This document shows positions 33,526-42,593 of a stretch of 64,000 nt of DNA, one piece after another. Position 1 is the stretch's first letter. Each line of letters begins with the position of its first letter. Source of the stretch: VXRD01 sp965242535. GTDB lineage: Bacteria > Latescibacterota > UBA2968. A program made the position numbers and the translations under genes. Location of the stretch: contig OZ251458.1 in the NCBI GenBank assembly GCA_965242535.1, positions 3,596,001 to 3,660,000 on the forward strand, read 5' to 3'. The notes under the pieces are model-generated. The model saw nothing but the letters and a program-made list of their open reading frames with translations. It was not told the DNA's origin and ran no database searches.

Positions 33526-34833
33526 TCACCGCATCTCGCCTGCCGCAAAGGCGTTTTCGTAGTGTCGGATGACGGGCCGCGATTGGGTTAGATCGACGGC
33601 GATGACGTCAAATCGAGATGCCGAGTCGGGGCGTTGTTGCAGATAGGCCGTTGCGACCTTGATGATCTGCGCTTGCTTGGCCGGCGTCACCCAGGATTCG
33701 GGCGGTCCAAAATGCCCGGTGGTCGCGGTTTTGACCTCGACGAAGATCGAGGTGTTGCCGCGCTGTGCGATCAGATCGATTTCGCCGCCCATCGCGCGAA
33801 AGCCCCGCGCGAGAATGTCATACCCCTTTTGCTCCAAAAATATTTCCGCCAACCGCTCGCCTTTGGGGCCCGATCGCTGGAGATGTGCGCGGCGCGAGCG
33901 AAAGAGCCGGCGCAAGGCATCGCGCTCATCCGACGAGATGTGTTTGCTCGCGCTGGCGATGGTCTCGCCCATGGCTTGGAGTTGATCGCGGTTGGTCGCG
34001 GCGCGAATCCCCTCGGCGAAAATTTCAAACTCCTCAGATCGGTTTCGCGCCACTTCAAAAACGCCTTTGAAAGACTGCCGGTGGATCGGGCAAGGGCCGT
34101 GTTTTTGCAAGGCCGCGAGGTGATCCGCGCTGCCGTATCCCTTGTGCGATGCAAAGCCGTACTCCGGATATTTAGCGTCGTACGCGATCATCAACCGGTC
34201 GCGCGTCACTTTGGCGATCACGGATGCGGCGGCAATGGACAGCGACGACCGGTCCCCGCCGATTATCGCCTGTTCGGGAAATGGACTGCGCGGAACCGCG
34301 TTGCCATCTATGAGCACGCGGTCGGGCGACATGCCCAAGGCATCGATTGCTTTGCACATGGCGCGATGCGTGGCGTTGCGGATATTGTACGCGTCGATCT
34401 CTTCTGGAGACGCCTCGCCCACGCCAATGGCGAGGGCCACCTCGCGGATGATTTTGAAAAGGGATTCTCTGCGCTTTTTGGACAGGGCCTTGGAGTCGTT
34501 CAATCCGGGAATGAGCGCATCGGGCGGCAACACGACCGCTGCCGCGACCACGGGACCGGCAAGGGGACCGCGCCCGGCTTCATCCACCCCCGCGATGTGT
34601 TCGATGCCCCGCGCCCTGAGTTTTCTCTCCAACGCGAGCATGCGCTCGAGGCGCGCCTCTTCGCGTGCTCGCGCTTTTCGCCTCTTTCGCTCTCTTTCCG
34701 CGAGAGCCCGCACCCCAACGCGCACATCCCGCTCGAGCGCGTGCAGACTCGTTTCGTCCAAGGCATCGACAGATTTGATGTACGCGCGAATTTGTGCGAA
34801 GGTCATCGCCGAGAAATTTTTCATAATCGCCAC
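33526..34833 (-). CDS. rnhB: Ribonuclease HII fused to YraN (UPF0102) domain
   Basis: RNase HII removes ribonucleotides from DNA. Residues 1-72 form a charged N-terminal extension as in Bacillus RnhB. Residues 75-270 are RNase HII: VDEAGRGPLAGPVVAAAVVL, LNDSKALSKKRRE and the DEDD residues, with HKGYGSADHL near the end. From about 320 to 435 a YraN/UPF0102 nuclease-like domain follows, with GERLAEIFLEQKGYDILARG, GEIDLIA and VFVEVKT-type residues (SIFVEVKTATTG). The two are normally neighbouring genes; here they share one frame with a linker of about 50 residues. The first ATG is listed; MKNFSAM four residues later is also possible. The function of YraN is not established. Confidence 0.93.
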   Translation of the reverse strand: MAIMKNFSAMTFAQIRAYIKSVDALDETSLHALERDVRVGVRALAERERKRRKARAREEARLERMLALERKLRARGIEHIAGVDEAGRGPLAGPVVAAAVVLPPDALIPGLNDSKALSKKRRESLFKIIREVALAIGVGEASPEEIDAYNIRNATHRAMCKAIDALGMSPDRVLIDGNAVPRSPFPEQAIIGGDRSSLSIAAASVIAKVTRDRLMIAYDAKYPEYGFASHKGYGSADHLAALQKHGPCPIHRQSFKGVFEVARNRSEEFEIFAEGIRAATNRDQLQAMGETIASASKHISSDERDALRRLFRSRRAHLQRSGPKGERLAEIFLEQKGYDILARGFRAMGGEIDLIAQRGNTSIFVEVKTATTGHFGPPESWVTPAKQAQIIKVATAYLQQRPDSASRFDVIAVDLTQSRPVIRHYENAFAAGEMR

Positions 34834-34924
34834 AATATTTTGACAATCCGTGCTTAAATGTTATTTTTGACCACGCCAAAAAGCATCGAGATCCGAAAAT
34901 CCGCAACTCATTTTTCGCTCACAG

Positions 34925-36715
34925 ATGGACGAGAACGACATGGCCGACGAAAGCAACATGGACAAACTGCGGAAACTCGCGCATTTTGTCGCGCCGTACA
35001 AATCGCGGTTGATCCTGCTGTTGGGCCTCACCGCGACGATGACCACCTTGGGCATGATGCCCCCGCTGGTGATGAAGTACATCATCGACGACATCATTGT
35101 CGACGGCAACTGGCGCGTGCTGGAAGTGCTCTTGGTCATTTCGATTTGCCTGCCCATCATGGCGGCGGCGATGCGTATTGCGGTCGCATTTACCAATGCG
35201 TACGTGGGCTGGGGGCTGACGACGCAGATGCGGAAGTTCATCTACGAGCACATGTTGAAATTGCCCATGCGATTTTACGACGAGATGGGCACGGGCAAAA
35301 TCATGTCGCGCGTGATGACCGATGTGGCGAGTGTGCGCAGCATGGTGACCTCGCGCATGCTGGGCATTATCGTCGACTTCGTGTCGTTTTGGGTCGCGCT
35401 TTCGCTGTGCATGGGGCTGAATTGGAAAATGGGTTGCCTGTTGCTGATGTTGTTGCCCCTGTACTTTCTCAATTATTACGGATGGCGCACCCCCATCAGA
35501 GATTCGATCAGCCTTTGGCGCAGGAGGATGGATCGGGTCTCCGTGGGGTTGCAAGAGCGATTGACCGGCGTGCAACTGGTGAAATCTTACGGGCGAGAGC
35601 GCAGGGAACACCGCGCATTTGCAGAGGATACGCACGGCAGTTTGGACGCCGCGATGCAGTCCGCGTCGCACCGCGCGGGTTATGCGGCGGGCACTTGGGG
35701 CGTGTCGGGCTTTCGCAATACGGTGATCTTTTGTCTGGGCTGTTATTACGTGATCGAAGGCGAAATGACGTATGGCGCCGTGATGGCGTTTTTTTCGTAC
35801 TCGAGCCGCATGTTTCAGCCCATCCTCAATCTCACGCAAATCGCCATGCGCCTCCAAGCCGTGATGGTGTCCGTGGATCGCATTTTGGAAATTTTGGATT
35901 TTCCCATCGAGATCAAAGACCGCGAAGACGCCGTGGCATTGCCGGCGATCGAGGGGCACGTCGCGTTTGAAAACGTGCATTTTGAATACAAAAAAGGAGA
36001 GCCCGTGCTCAAGGGAATCGATTTGGAAGTCCAGCCCGGGCAGATGGTCGCACTCGTCGGACACACCGGTTGCGGCAAGACCACGATGACGAGTTTGTTG
36101 ATGCGCTTTTTCGACGTGACAGAGGGGCGCATTTCGATAGACGGCCGCGATTTGCGAGACGTGAAGTTGCGAACCCTCCGCACGCAGATCGGGCAGGTGT
36201 TGCAAGATTCGGTGATGTTCAACGGCACCATTCGGGAAAATCTGCTGTACGGCCGCGCCGATGCCACGGATGCCGAATTGATAGAAGCCGCGCGCATCGC
36301 CGAGATCCACGAATTCATCATGCGGACGCCCGAAGGCTACGACTCCCTTTTGGGCAATGACGGCATCAAGCTGTCGGTGGGGGAAAAACAACGCCTCGCC
36401 ATCGCCCGAGCCGTGCTGACCGACCCGGCGATAATGATCCTCGACGAGGCGACCTCGTCGCTCGATTCCCTGTCCGAGGCCCTCATCCAAAAGGCCATGA
36501 GCAATGTCCTGAAGGGGCGCACGTCCTTTGCCATCGCCCATCGGTTATCCACGATCGTCAATGCGGATCTCATCGTGGTCATGGATCACGGCGAAATTAT
36601 CGAAACCGGGACGCATCGAGACTTGTTGCAGATCCCCAACGGCAGGTATCGCCAACTCTACGAACAGCAGGCCGCGGGGTCCATCGAAGAGGCCGTAGAA
36701 GCGATGGCGGGTTAA
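34925..36715 (+). CDS. ABC exporter half-transporter, subunit 1
   Basis: A type IV (MsbA-like) exporter subunit of 596 residues: six TM helices (about 25-310), then a nucleotide-binding domain with Walker A VALVGHTGCGKTT, Walker B IMILDEATSSLDS with the catalytic Glu, and the H-loop AIAHRLST. The signature reads LSVGEKQRLAIARA in place of LSGGQ. The next gene starts 3 bases later and encodes the partner. Substrate unknown (multidrug or lipid are usual). An alternative start is the ATG at 34940. It is divergent from the rnhB-yraN fusion across a 91-base gap. Confidence 0.92.
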   Translation: MDENDMADESNMDKLRKLAHFVAPYKSRLILLLGLTATMTTLGMMPPLVMKYIIDDIIVDGNWRVLEVLLVISICLPIMAAAMRIAVAFTNAYVGWGLTTQMRKFIYEHMLKLPMRFYDEMGTGKIMSRVMTDVASVRSMVTSRMLGIIVDFVSFWVALSLCMGLNWKMGCLLLMLLPLYFLNYYGWRTPIRDSISLWRRRMDRVSVGLQERLTGVQLVKSYGRERREHRAFAEDTHGSLDAAMQSASHRAGYAAGTWGVSGFRNTVIFCLGCYYVIEGEMTYGAVMAFFSYSSRMFQPILNLTQIAMRLQAVMVSVDRILEILDFPIEIKDREDAVALPAIEGHVAFENVHFEYKKGEPVLKGIDLEVQPGQMVALVGHTGCGKTTMTSLLMRFFDVTEGRISIDGRDLRDVKLRTLRTQIGQVLQDSVMFNGTIRENLLYGRADATDAELIEAARIAEIHEFIMRTPEGYDSLLGNDGIKLSVGEKQRLAIARAVLTDPAIMILDEATSSLDSLSEALIQKAMSNVLKGRTSFAIAHRLSTIVNADLIVVMDHGEIIETGTHRDLLQIPNGRYRQLYEQQAAGSIEEAVEAMAG

Positions 36716-36718
36716 TCC

Positions 36719-38641
36719 ATGGAAAGTCTGAAGCGATTTATCCTCTTGTACATCAAGCCGTACTGGGTGCGGATGGTGCTGGTCATCGCGATGGCGACCA
36801 TCACGTCGTCCTATACGTTTTTGCTCGGCTTTATTTCCAAAATAACGGTCGACGAAGTCCTGCAGCTCAAGCCGTCCGAAGAAGTCGTTACAGAAGCGCG
36901 CAGGCAATCGCTGATTCAGGCGGACAGGCGACCAAAGCGCGACCCACACGCGACGCTTCCGGGCCTGGGCACAGAGGTGACGCGGCCGAAGACGCGCACG
37001 GAAAAGCTCGAATGGCTCGGCTGGATTTTCGTCCTCTATCTGGTCGTCCGATCCTGCTTTGCCACGATCAACTGGTTTTACACGTACAGCATCGCGTACG
37101 TGGGGCAACGGATCGTCTTTCGCATTCGCCTGGATCTGCACGAGAAGGTGCAAAAGCTGCAAATGACGTTTTTCGACCGGCAGCAGACCGGAAAAATCAT
37201 GGCGCGGATTTTGGACGACGTGGGCCTGTTGCAAAGCGAAATCACCACGACCTTTGTCGAGACCACGCGCCACGTCGCGCGCATTTTGATGGGCACTGTG
37301 ATTCTGTTCACGATCGACGTCAAACTCGCGTTGCTCGCCTTTGTGGTGCTACCGGCTTATGTCGTTACGTACAAGGTGTTTCAGCGTCCCATTGCCACGG
37401 TCTTTGCCCGGTTTCGGGAGGATTACGCCGAGGTCTCCGGCTTTTTGGAAGAGCGCGCAAAGGGGATTCGCCTCATCTTGTCCTACGCGCGCGAACGTCG
37501 GGAATTTCGGGATTTTTTCAGGCGGCTGATCGCGCTGTATCGCCTGGGCGTCAAACAATCCGTGTTGAGTTCCGCACTCGGCGCGACCTGTTCGGTGGTG
37601 GGCGGCATTGCGATGGGGTTGATCTTCTACTTCGGCGCGTTGCAAGTTCGCAGCGGGATGATGACGATTGGGGATCTGATCTATTTCAACATGTCGATGG
37701 GCAATCTCTTTTCGCCCTTGGTGGCTTTGGCGAATGTCAATGCCGTGTTGCAACAGATGCTGGTGGTGATCAGCCGCGTGTTCGAGGTGCTCGACGAAGA
37801 GGTGATCATCCAAGACAAGCCGGACGCGAAAACCCTGGGCGCGGTGCGCGGCCGCGTGGCGTTTCGCAACGTGTCGTTTCGCTACACCGAGGCGGGCGAT
37901 TACGCGGTTCGAGACCTCGATTTCGTCGTCCGCCCGGGCACTTCCGTGGCCGTGGTCGGCCCTTCGGGCGCGGGAAAGAGCACGCTGGTCAGTTTGTTGA
38001 TGCGCCTGTACGAACCTTCAGAAGGCAAAATTATTTTGGACGATTACGACATCCAAGACCTCAAAATTTCCTCCTTGCGAAATCACATCAGCATGGTGCC
38101 GCAAGAACCCGTGTTGTTTTCCGGCACGATAGCCGAGAACATCCGCTACGGCCGGCCCGATACGATGCCCGAACAAGTGATGGGCGCGGCCAAAGCCGCC
38201 GAGTTGCACGATTACATCATGACCTTGCCGGAAAAATACGAGGCCCGCGTGGAGGAGCGCGGCGGCAATCTGTCGGGCGGGCAAAAACAGCGTCTCGCCT
38301 TTGCGATGGCCGTCGTCACCGATCCCAGCATTTTGATTTTAGACGACACGACCTCGGCACTCGACGCAAAGACAGAAGCCAAAATTCAACAGACGCTCGA
38401 CAGCTTGATGGAGGGCCGCTCGACCTTTGTGATCACCCACCGGATTTCCACGGCGATGCGTGCGGATCGCATTTTGGTCTTGGACAACGGGCGCATGGCC
38501 GGCTGGGGCGTCCACGACGATTTGCTGACCGAATGCGAGGTGTACCGCCTGCTCTACGAACAGCAACAAAAGCAAAAAGAAGAAGTGGCGGATTTCTATA
38601 TCGACGGGATCATGGCGACAGCGGGCGAAAGAGAAAGGTGA
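36719..38641 (+). CDS. ABC exporter half-transporter, subunit 2
   Basis: The 640-residue partner has six TM helices, with an unusual hydrophilic insertion of about 50 residues between TM1 and TM2 (about 50-98), and an NBD. Walker A is VAVVGPSGAGKST and the signature is the canonical LSGGQKQRLAFAMAVV. Walker B reads ILILDDTTSALDA, so the catalytic Glu is Asp. Combined with the LSVGE of subunit 1, the defects fall in the same composite site, as in heterodimeric exporters such as TM287/288 and BmrCD. The C-terminal tail (QQQKQKEEVADFY) is extra. Substrate unknown. Confidence 0.92.
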   Translation: MESLKRFILLYIKPYWVRMVLVIAMATITSSYTFLLGFISKITVDEVLQLKPSEEVVTEARRQSLIQADRRPKRDPHATLPGLGTEVTRPKTRTEKLEWLGWIFVLYLVVRSCFATINWFYTYSIAYVGQRIVFRIRLDLHEKVQKLQMTFFDRQQTGKIMARILDDVGLLQSEITTTFVETTRHVARILMGTVILFTIDVKLALLAFVVLPAYVVTYKVFQRPIATVFARFREDYAEVSGFLEERAKGIRLILSYARERREFRDFFRRLIALYRLGVKQSVLSSALGATCSVVGGIAMGLIFYFGALQVRSGMMTIGDLIYFNMSMGNLFSPLVALANVNAVLQQMLVVISRVFEVLDEEVIIQDKPDAKTLGAVRGRVAFRNVSFRYTEAGDYAVRDLDFVVRPGTSVAVVGPSGAGKSTLVSLLMRLYEPSEGKIILDDYDIQDLKISSLRNHISMVPQEPVLFSGTIAENIRYGRPDTMPEQVMGAAKAAELHDYIMTLPEKYEARVEERGGNLSGGQKQRLAFAMAVVTDPSILILDDTTSALDAKTEAKIQQTLDSLMEGRSTFVITHRISTAMRADRILVLDNGRMAGWGVHDDLLTECEVYRLLYEQQQKQKEEVADFYIDGIMATAGERER

Positions 38642-38704
38642 GGATCAGGGGGCGGCCGCACCCTGATCCATCAACCGCACAAGCGTAGGGATAGGCCCCG
38701 TGCC
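38642..38704. other. Short gap after the ABC pair
   Basis: Contains a degenerate copy of the GGACAGG-type palindrome (TAGGGATAGGCCCCGTGCC, about 38684-38702). No terminator hairpin is obvious. Confidence 0.4.
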
Positions 38705-39189
38705 ATTTGTACCAACTAAATACTCCGTAAATTAAATGATACCAAATTTTGATACGCACCAACCCGCACCGAAGGGGCTCGCTTTTCTAAAGCATTTGGT
38801 CCTACAGCATTGTTTATTGCCTTTGATGCGTTGGCTACGCCTGTGCCTACGGCGTGCGGCGACCTACTTTTTTTCAACAGCAAAAAAAAGTAGGCGAGCG
38901 GGGTACAACTGCCCCAGCAGTTCAAAAATGCCGCTCTCATGCGCCGAGGGGCTAGGCACAGCGCGAGCGGGGTACAACTGCCCCAGCAGTTCAATCGCTT
39001 TTGTAATCGCACGACATGCGTCAGCCTGCCAAGGGGATAAAAAAATAAAAGTGCGTTGCGAGACGGACTTGCGCGCTGTGCGCGATGACTTTCGCGGATG
39101 GGCTTTTGCGATGGCACGGTTGGCGGTGGCTTCTCTGAAGGTCGGTGGAACACCAAAGCGATCCCGATAATGAACTAGTTGGTACAAAT
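38705..39189. mobile_element. MITE-like 485-bp element with perfect 14-bp terminal inverted repeats
   Basis: ATTTGTACCAACTA at 38705-38718 is the exact complement of TAGTTGGTACAAAT at 39176-39189. Inside is a direct repeat of about 30 bases (GCGAGCGGGGTACAACTGCC..., near 38896 and 38966) and short frames without recognisable products. No transposase is present, so it would be non-autonomous. A related GTTGTACCCCGCTC string occurs at 53555-53568. Confidence 0.6.
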
Positions 39190-39509
39190 GTCGCCAGTCC
39201 CCGCCCTGTCCCATCGAATCGGGATTTTCAGAGATGAACGGCAATGAGCCGCCGTTCTACAATCGCAGGTACAATAAACTCCCCACCGCCCGTCATGGCG
39301 CGATGGGGAATTGCGAGATAGCCTTGCACGCTGTGCGCGATAGCTTATTTACGTCTCCCCTCTAGTATCTTCAGGCGAGCGCGGTGGCCTGACCTCTGAC
39401 CGTTTCTCCGCGGGATGCACGGACAGCACGGGGGCCTGTCCCTACCGGTGATGGTTGCAGGCGAACTGACCCTTGACCACTACCCCTCTTGCGTCTCCCC
39501 TCTCCTGTC
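39190..39509. repeat. Intergenic region with inverted copy of the 33.3-kb repeat
   Basis: 39365-39489 repeats 33293-33414 in inverted orientation at about 90% identity, including the palindrome at 39421-39445 and CGGTGATGGTTGCA. The rest (39190-39364) shows nothing I recognise. Confidence 0.65.
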
Positions 39510-40289
39510 TCACGCCTTTCCCTGCTCGAGCAATTTGAGAAAGGTCTCGTCTTCGCCTAGGTAGCGTTTGTTGCACAAATCGCAATCTAGGCAAGAGCGT
39601 TCGTAGCAATTTTTGTGAATGCGAATGGGATATTGTTTTTGAAACGCTTCGTTGCATTTGTCGGAACAAAAGACAAAGCGCTCTTGCGAGGTGCCAAAGG
39701 CCGCATAGACAATGATATTTTCCTCGCCTGAATCCGTGAGCATTTTCTCGCACCAACTACAGATTCCCGCTTCCTCGCGCGCTCGCGATTCGCGTTTGCG
39801 TTGAATTTCTTCATCCGTCCATGCAAATTCGACGTATTCGACATTTTCTTTGGGTACTTTGGCGCGCACGACGCCATCTGTAATGCCGAGTACAAAGCCG
39901 CCCTTGGTTTCAAACGTGGTGCCGCATTCAATCGCGCGACCGCTTTGCAAGTGAATGTGCGACTTGCCCTCTTCGGGCGAAATAAATGAAAACCAACCGC
40001 AACTCGAACACACCGTCGTAAAGAGAAATTGCCGCAGGGTTTTGTGCCCGCAGGCGGGACAATGGCCTTCTTCCATGAGCTTGATATCGCGCAGGGAGGC
40101 TTTGGCGGCTTCGCGCACGGTTTCCGTCACTTCAACGAGGGTTTCGTCCAGCTCGCCTTGGTTTTCCTGCGCGAGGAGATCCATGGCTTCTTGAACGTGC
40201 TCGTCTTGCCCCTCGATGTAAATTTGCCGCTCTTTGCTCGCGCCATTATCCGGGTCATCGGCATTTCGTCCAAAAAAACGTTTCAGCAT
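39510..40289 (-). CDS. Cysteine-rich zinc-ribbon protein of unknown function
   Basis: Start at the ATG 40289 (GAGG 6 bases upstream); the open frame extends to 40490 only because it runs through an SDR pseudogene. The 259-residue protein has an acidic, helical N-terminal part (MDLLAQENQGELDETLVEV) and then a zinc ribbon (CPACGH...CSSCGW, about 78-97). A second cluster follows with ICSWCEKML, FVFCSDKCNEAFQKQY and CYERSCLDCDLCNKRY, the middle part resembling a treble-clef FCS/YHS-type finger. At least 13 cysteines suggest three metal sites. I do not recognise the family; a nucleic-acid or protein-binding role is inference. Confidence 0.7.
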   Translation of the reverse strand: MLKRFFGRNADDPDNGASKERQIYIEGQDEHVQEAMDLLAQENQGELDETLVEVTETVREAAKASLRDIKLMEEGHCPACGHKTLRQFLFTTVCSSCGWFSFISPEEGKSHIHLQSGRAIECGTTFETKGGFVLGITDGVVRAKVPKENVEYVEFAWTDEEIQRKRESRAREEAGICSWCEKMLTDSGEENIIVYAAFGTSQERFVFCSDKCNEAFQKQYPIRIHKNCYERSCLDCDLCNKRYLGEDETFLKLLEQGKA

Positions 40290-40394
40290 CTGTGTCCTCT
40301 TTCGAAAAAGGTGAATAATCCGCTTTCTATAAGTGTAGAACATAAAGGGGATTATGTCAATACCGCAAATGGGGTAGCAGTCAAAAAAACAAAT

Positions 40395-40665
40395 CGCCTG
40401 CACCTTGCACTCCACCTCTAAATCAAAGCCGGTGCCTGTGAAATCCGCTGTCAACAGGGATGGTCGCGCCATATCTTCGGATTGTCCCACCTGCGAATGG
40501 GAGTTAGGCTATCGGCGATCAGGGCGTCGTATTTTTTCCTAACCCGGTCATGACGGTCTGAATAATCCTCGGCTGAATTTCATTGACGGGAATGCCGCGT
40601 TCTGCGAGGCGGGCGGCGAACAAGCGCGTCATCAGGTTCAATCCTGCTTTCGAGATGCAATATTA
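40395..40665 (-). pseudogene. C-terminal remnant of short-chain dehydrogenase
   Basis: Minus-strand reading gives ISKAGLNLMTRLFAARLAER and GIPVNEIQPRIIQTVMTGLG, then after a frameshift KYDALIADSLTPIRRWDNPK and further shifted pieces (SEDMAR). This is the YxxxK-to-C-terminus part of an FabG-like reductase; the conserved Tyr is lost at the truncation. Frameshifts and stops make it defunct. It lies where the FtsX-type permease of the efflux locus might have been expected. Confidence 0.7.
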
Positions 40666-40860
40666 GCCACGCGATGTTGTCTCTCAGCGTGCCTTTGGTG
40701 CCAAGTTTTTATCTTTCTGAATCAGATCAGAGATGCACGCACAGAAAAGCCCGACAGGGTGACCGTACGAACCGAATGGTTAGTCCCCGCCGGGCAAATG
40801 GCAAAGGCGTGCGGCTTGGGATAGTTAGCCTTGTCGCCGCATTCAAAGCAAGCCGAGCCT
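40666..40860. other. Gap between SDR remnant and ABC ATPase gene
   Basis: No gene or terminator recognised. Confidence 0.3.
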
Positions 40861-41538
40861 CTACGCCTTTACGTTTTCCGTGACCACGTGCCCGTCGAAC
40901 AGGTGGATGATGCGATGGGCGTAGCTCGCGTCGTGGGCGTTGTGCGTGACCATGACGATGGTCGTCCCATTTCTGTTCAACTCCGTCAACAAGTCCATCA
41001 CCTCATTGCCGTTTGTCGAGTCCAGATTCCCGGTCGGCTCGTCTGCGAGAATGATGTTGGGATTTGAAATGACGGCGCGCGCCACGGCCACGCGCTGTTG
41101 CTGACCGCCCGACAACTGTTGCGGAAAGTGTTTTTCCCGGTGCTTGATGCCCATGTATTCCAGCGATTCGTCCAAGCGTTTTTTGCGCTCGCCCGACGGC
41201 AGGCCCAGGTACAACAAGGGCAATTCCACGTTTTCGGCGACGGTCAATTCGTCGATCAGGTTGAAACTCTGAAACACGAAGCCGATGTTTTCCTTGCGGG
41301 TGTTCGCCCGTTGCCGTTCGGTGTGTTTGGACACCTCTTCGTCATTGAGAAAATATTCCCCCCCGGTCGGATTGTCCAACAACCCGAGCACGTTCAAGAG
41401 CGTGGATTTGCCACAGCCAGACGGCCCCATAACAGCGACAAATTCGCCCTCGTTGATCTGCAAATTGACGTTGTTCAACGCAGTCGTTTCCACTTCCTCT
41501 GTGGTATAGACTTTTTGGAGACTGACGGTTTTGATCAT
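40861..41538 (-). CDS. MacB/LolD-type ABC transporter ATP-binding protein
   Basis: The ATPase powers MacB/FtsX-type permeases acting in efflux or lipoprotein release. It is complete at 225 residues: Walker A VAVMGPSGCGKST, signature LSGGQQQRVAVARAV, Walker B ILADEPTGNLDS and the H-loop VTHNAHDA. GGAG 7 bases before the ATG at 41538 fixes the start; the frame upstream comes from the IS110 end. It is on the same strand as the HlyD-like gene at 42963-44318, and the IS110 element separates them. No permease gene is in the window, so this ATPase is either orphaned or pairs with a permease elsewhere. Confidence 0.92.
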   Translation of the reverse strand: MIKTVSLQKVYTTEEVETTALNNVNLQINEGEFVAVMGPSGCGKSTLLNVLGLLDNPTGGEYFLNDEEVSKHTERQRANTRKENIGFVFQSFNLIDELTVAENVELPLLYLGLPSGERKKRLDESLEYMGIKHREKHFPQQLSGGQQQRVAVARAVISNPNIILADEPTGNLDSTNGNEVMDLLTELNRNGTTIVMVTHNAHDASYAHRIIHLFDGHVVTENVKA

Positions 41539-41585
41539 GGCGAAACTCCTTTCAAAAGGTGAGACGGGAGATACTCTCTTAAAGT

Positions 41586-42593
41586 TCAAGGGGTTTGCGG
41601 GGTAGTTCGATAGAATTTTTCGCCCTCAAAATCTTGGTCGTGTCGGAACATCCCCCAAATTGAATGCAACAACTTTCGCATCACCGCAACGATGGCCTGC
41701 AAAGGTTTCTTCCCTCGGTCCGTGAGTTTATCATAGAAGGCTTTGACCCGGGCTTGGTGTCTGCTGGCGACCAGCGCCGGCATATACAAGGCGTGTCGGA
41801 GGTACTTATTACCCGTTTTCGAGATGCGTCGGGCGGGATTGGCGGTTCCGGATTGTTTCGGTTTGGGGTCCAGCCCTGCGTGTGCGACCCATTGGGCCGG
41901 TGTCATATCTTGGGGCAGGAGTGCCACCTCGGCCAAGATTCGCAAGGCGCTTTTTTGGGCGATGCCGGGGACGGAACAGAGGCGTTGATAGGCACGCCGG
42001 AGGGCCTTGTCCTGCTCAATCAACTTGAGGGCTTGGGCTTCCAAGTGCTGGATGCGGCGTTTCAGGTGGCGAATATGAACCGCCATATCGCGGGCGATGA
42101 GGCCGGTGCTGTTGATGGGGTAGCCTTGGGCATGGGCGCGGCTGTGCTCGCGGATGATCGCTTGGGTGAGTTGGTTCACCCGTCTCATCACCGCTTGCCG
42201 TTGCAAGACGCGCTCGCTCGGCGGTTGCCAAGCCACAAAGGGCATGCGCTGGGCATAATCAAGGATCATCACCGCATTGAGTTTATCCGTCTTGGCGCGT
42301 TGCATGCGCGCATGCGCGTAATTGCTCATCGCCTTGGGATTGACGACCATGACGTGCGTGCGGCGATGATGATGCAAAGCCAAAGCCACCTGAAGGCTAT
42401 AAAGCCCCGTCGCTTCGAGGCAGACACAGACCTTCCATCCGCGCTTGGTCAACCCCTTCAGCAAGCACTTGTGCGCCTGCGGCGTGTTGTCAAAGGTCGT
42501 CTGCTTGAGGGCTTGCCCCGGTCTAGCCAAGGCAACGTTGAGGGTGCGGGCACTGACATCAATGCCGGCAAAAGCGGGTTGGGATTTCGACAT
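41586..42593 (-). CDS. IS110-family recombinase, possibly catalytically altered
   Basis: IS110 enzymes are RuvC-like DEDD recombinases guided by a bridge RNA. The 335-residue protein has the N-terminal DEDD domain (FAGIDVSARTLNVALARP; CLEATGLYSLQVA) and the C-terminal Transposase_20 domain with its serine region (LCSVPGIAQKSALRILAEV, GLDPKPKQSG). The third/fourth acidic block, normally TDxxDA, reads TDKLNA, so the last Asp is Asn (codon AAT). This may inactivate DNA cleavage. Otherwise the gene is full length with no frameshift. GGAGG lies upstream of the ATG. Confidence 0.9.
   Translation of the reverse strand: MSKSQPAFAGIDVSARTLNVALARPGQALKQTTFDNTPQAHKCLLKGLTKRGWKVCVCLEATGLYSLQVALALHHHRRTHVMVVNPKAMSNYAHARMQRAKTDKLNAVMILDYAQRMPFVAWQPPSERVLQRQAVMRRVNQLTQAIIREHSRAHAQGYPINSTGLIARDMAVHIRHLKRRIQHLEAQALKLIEQDKALRRAYQRLCSVPGIAQKSALRILAEVALLPQDMTPAQWVAHAGLDPKPKQSGTANPARRISKTGNKYLRHALYMPALVASRHQARVKAFYDKLTDRGKKPLQAIVAVMRKLLHSIWGMFRHDQDFEGEKFYRTTPQTP

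Noticed and set aside
38716..39244. Short frames in the MITE-like element
   Set aside because: No ribosome sites; they translate a direct repeat (LLGQLYPAR) and end in repeat DNA.
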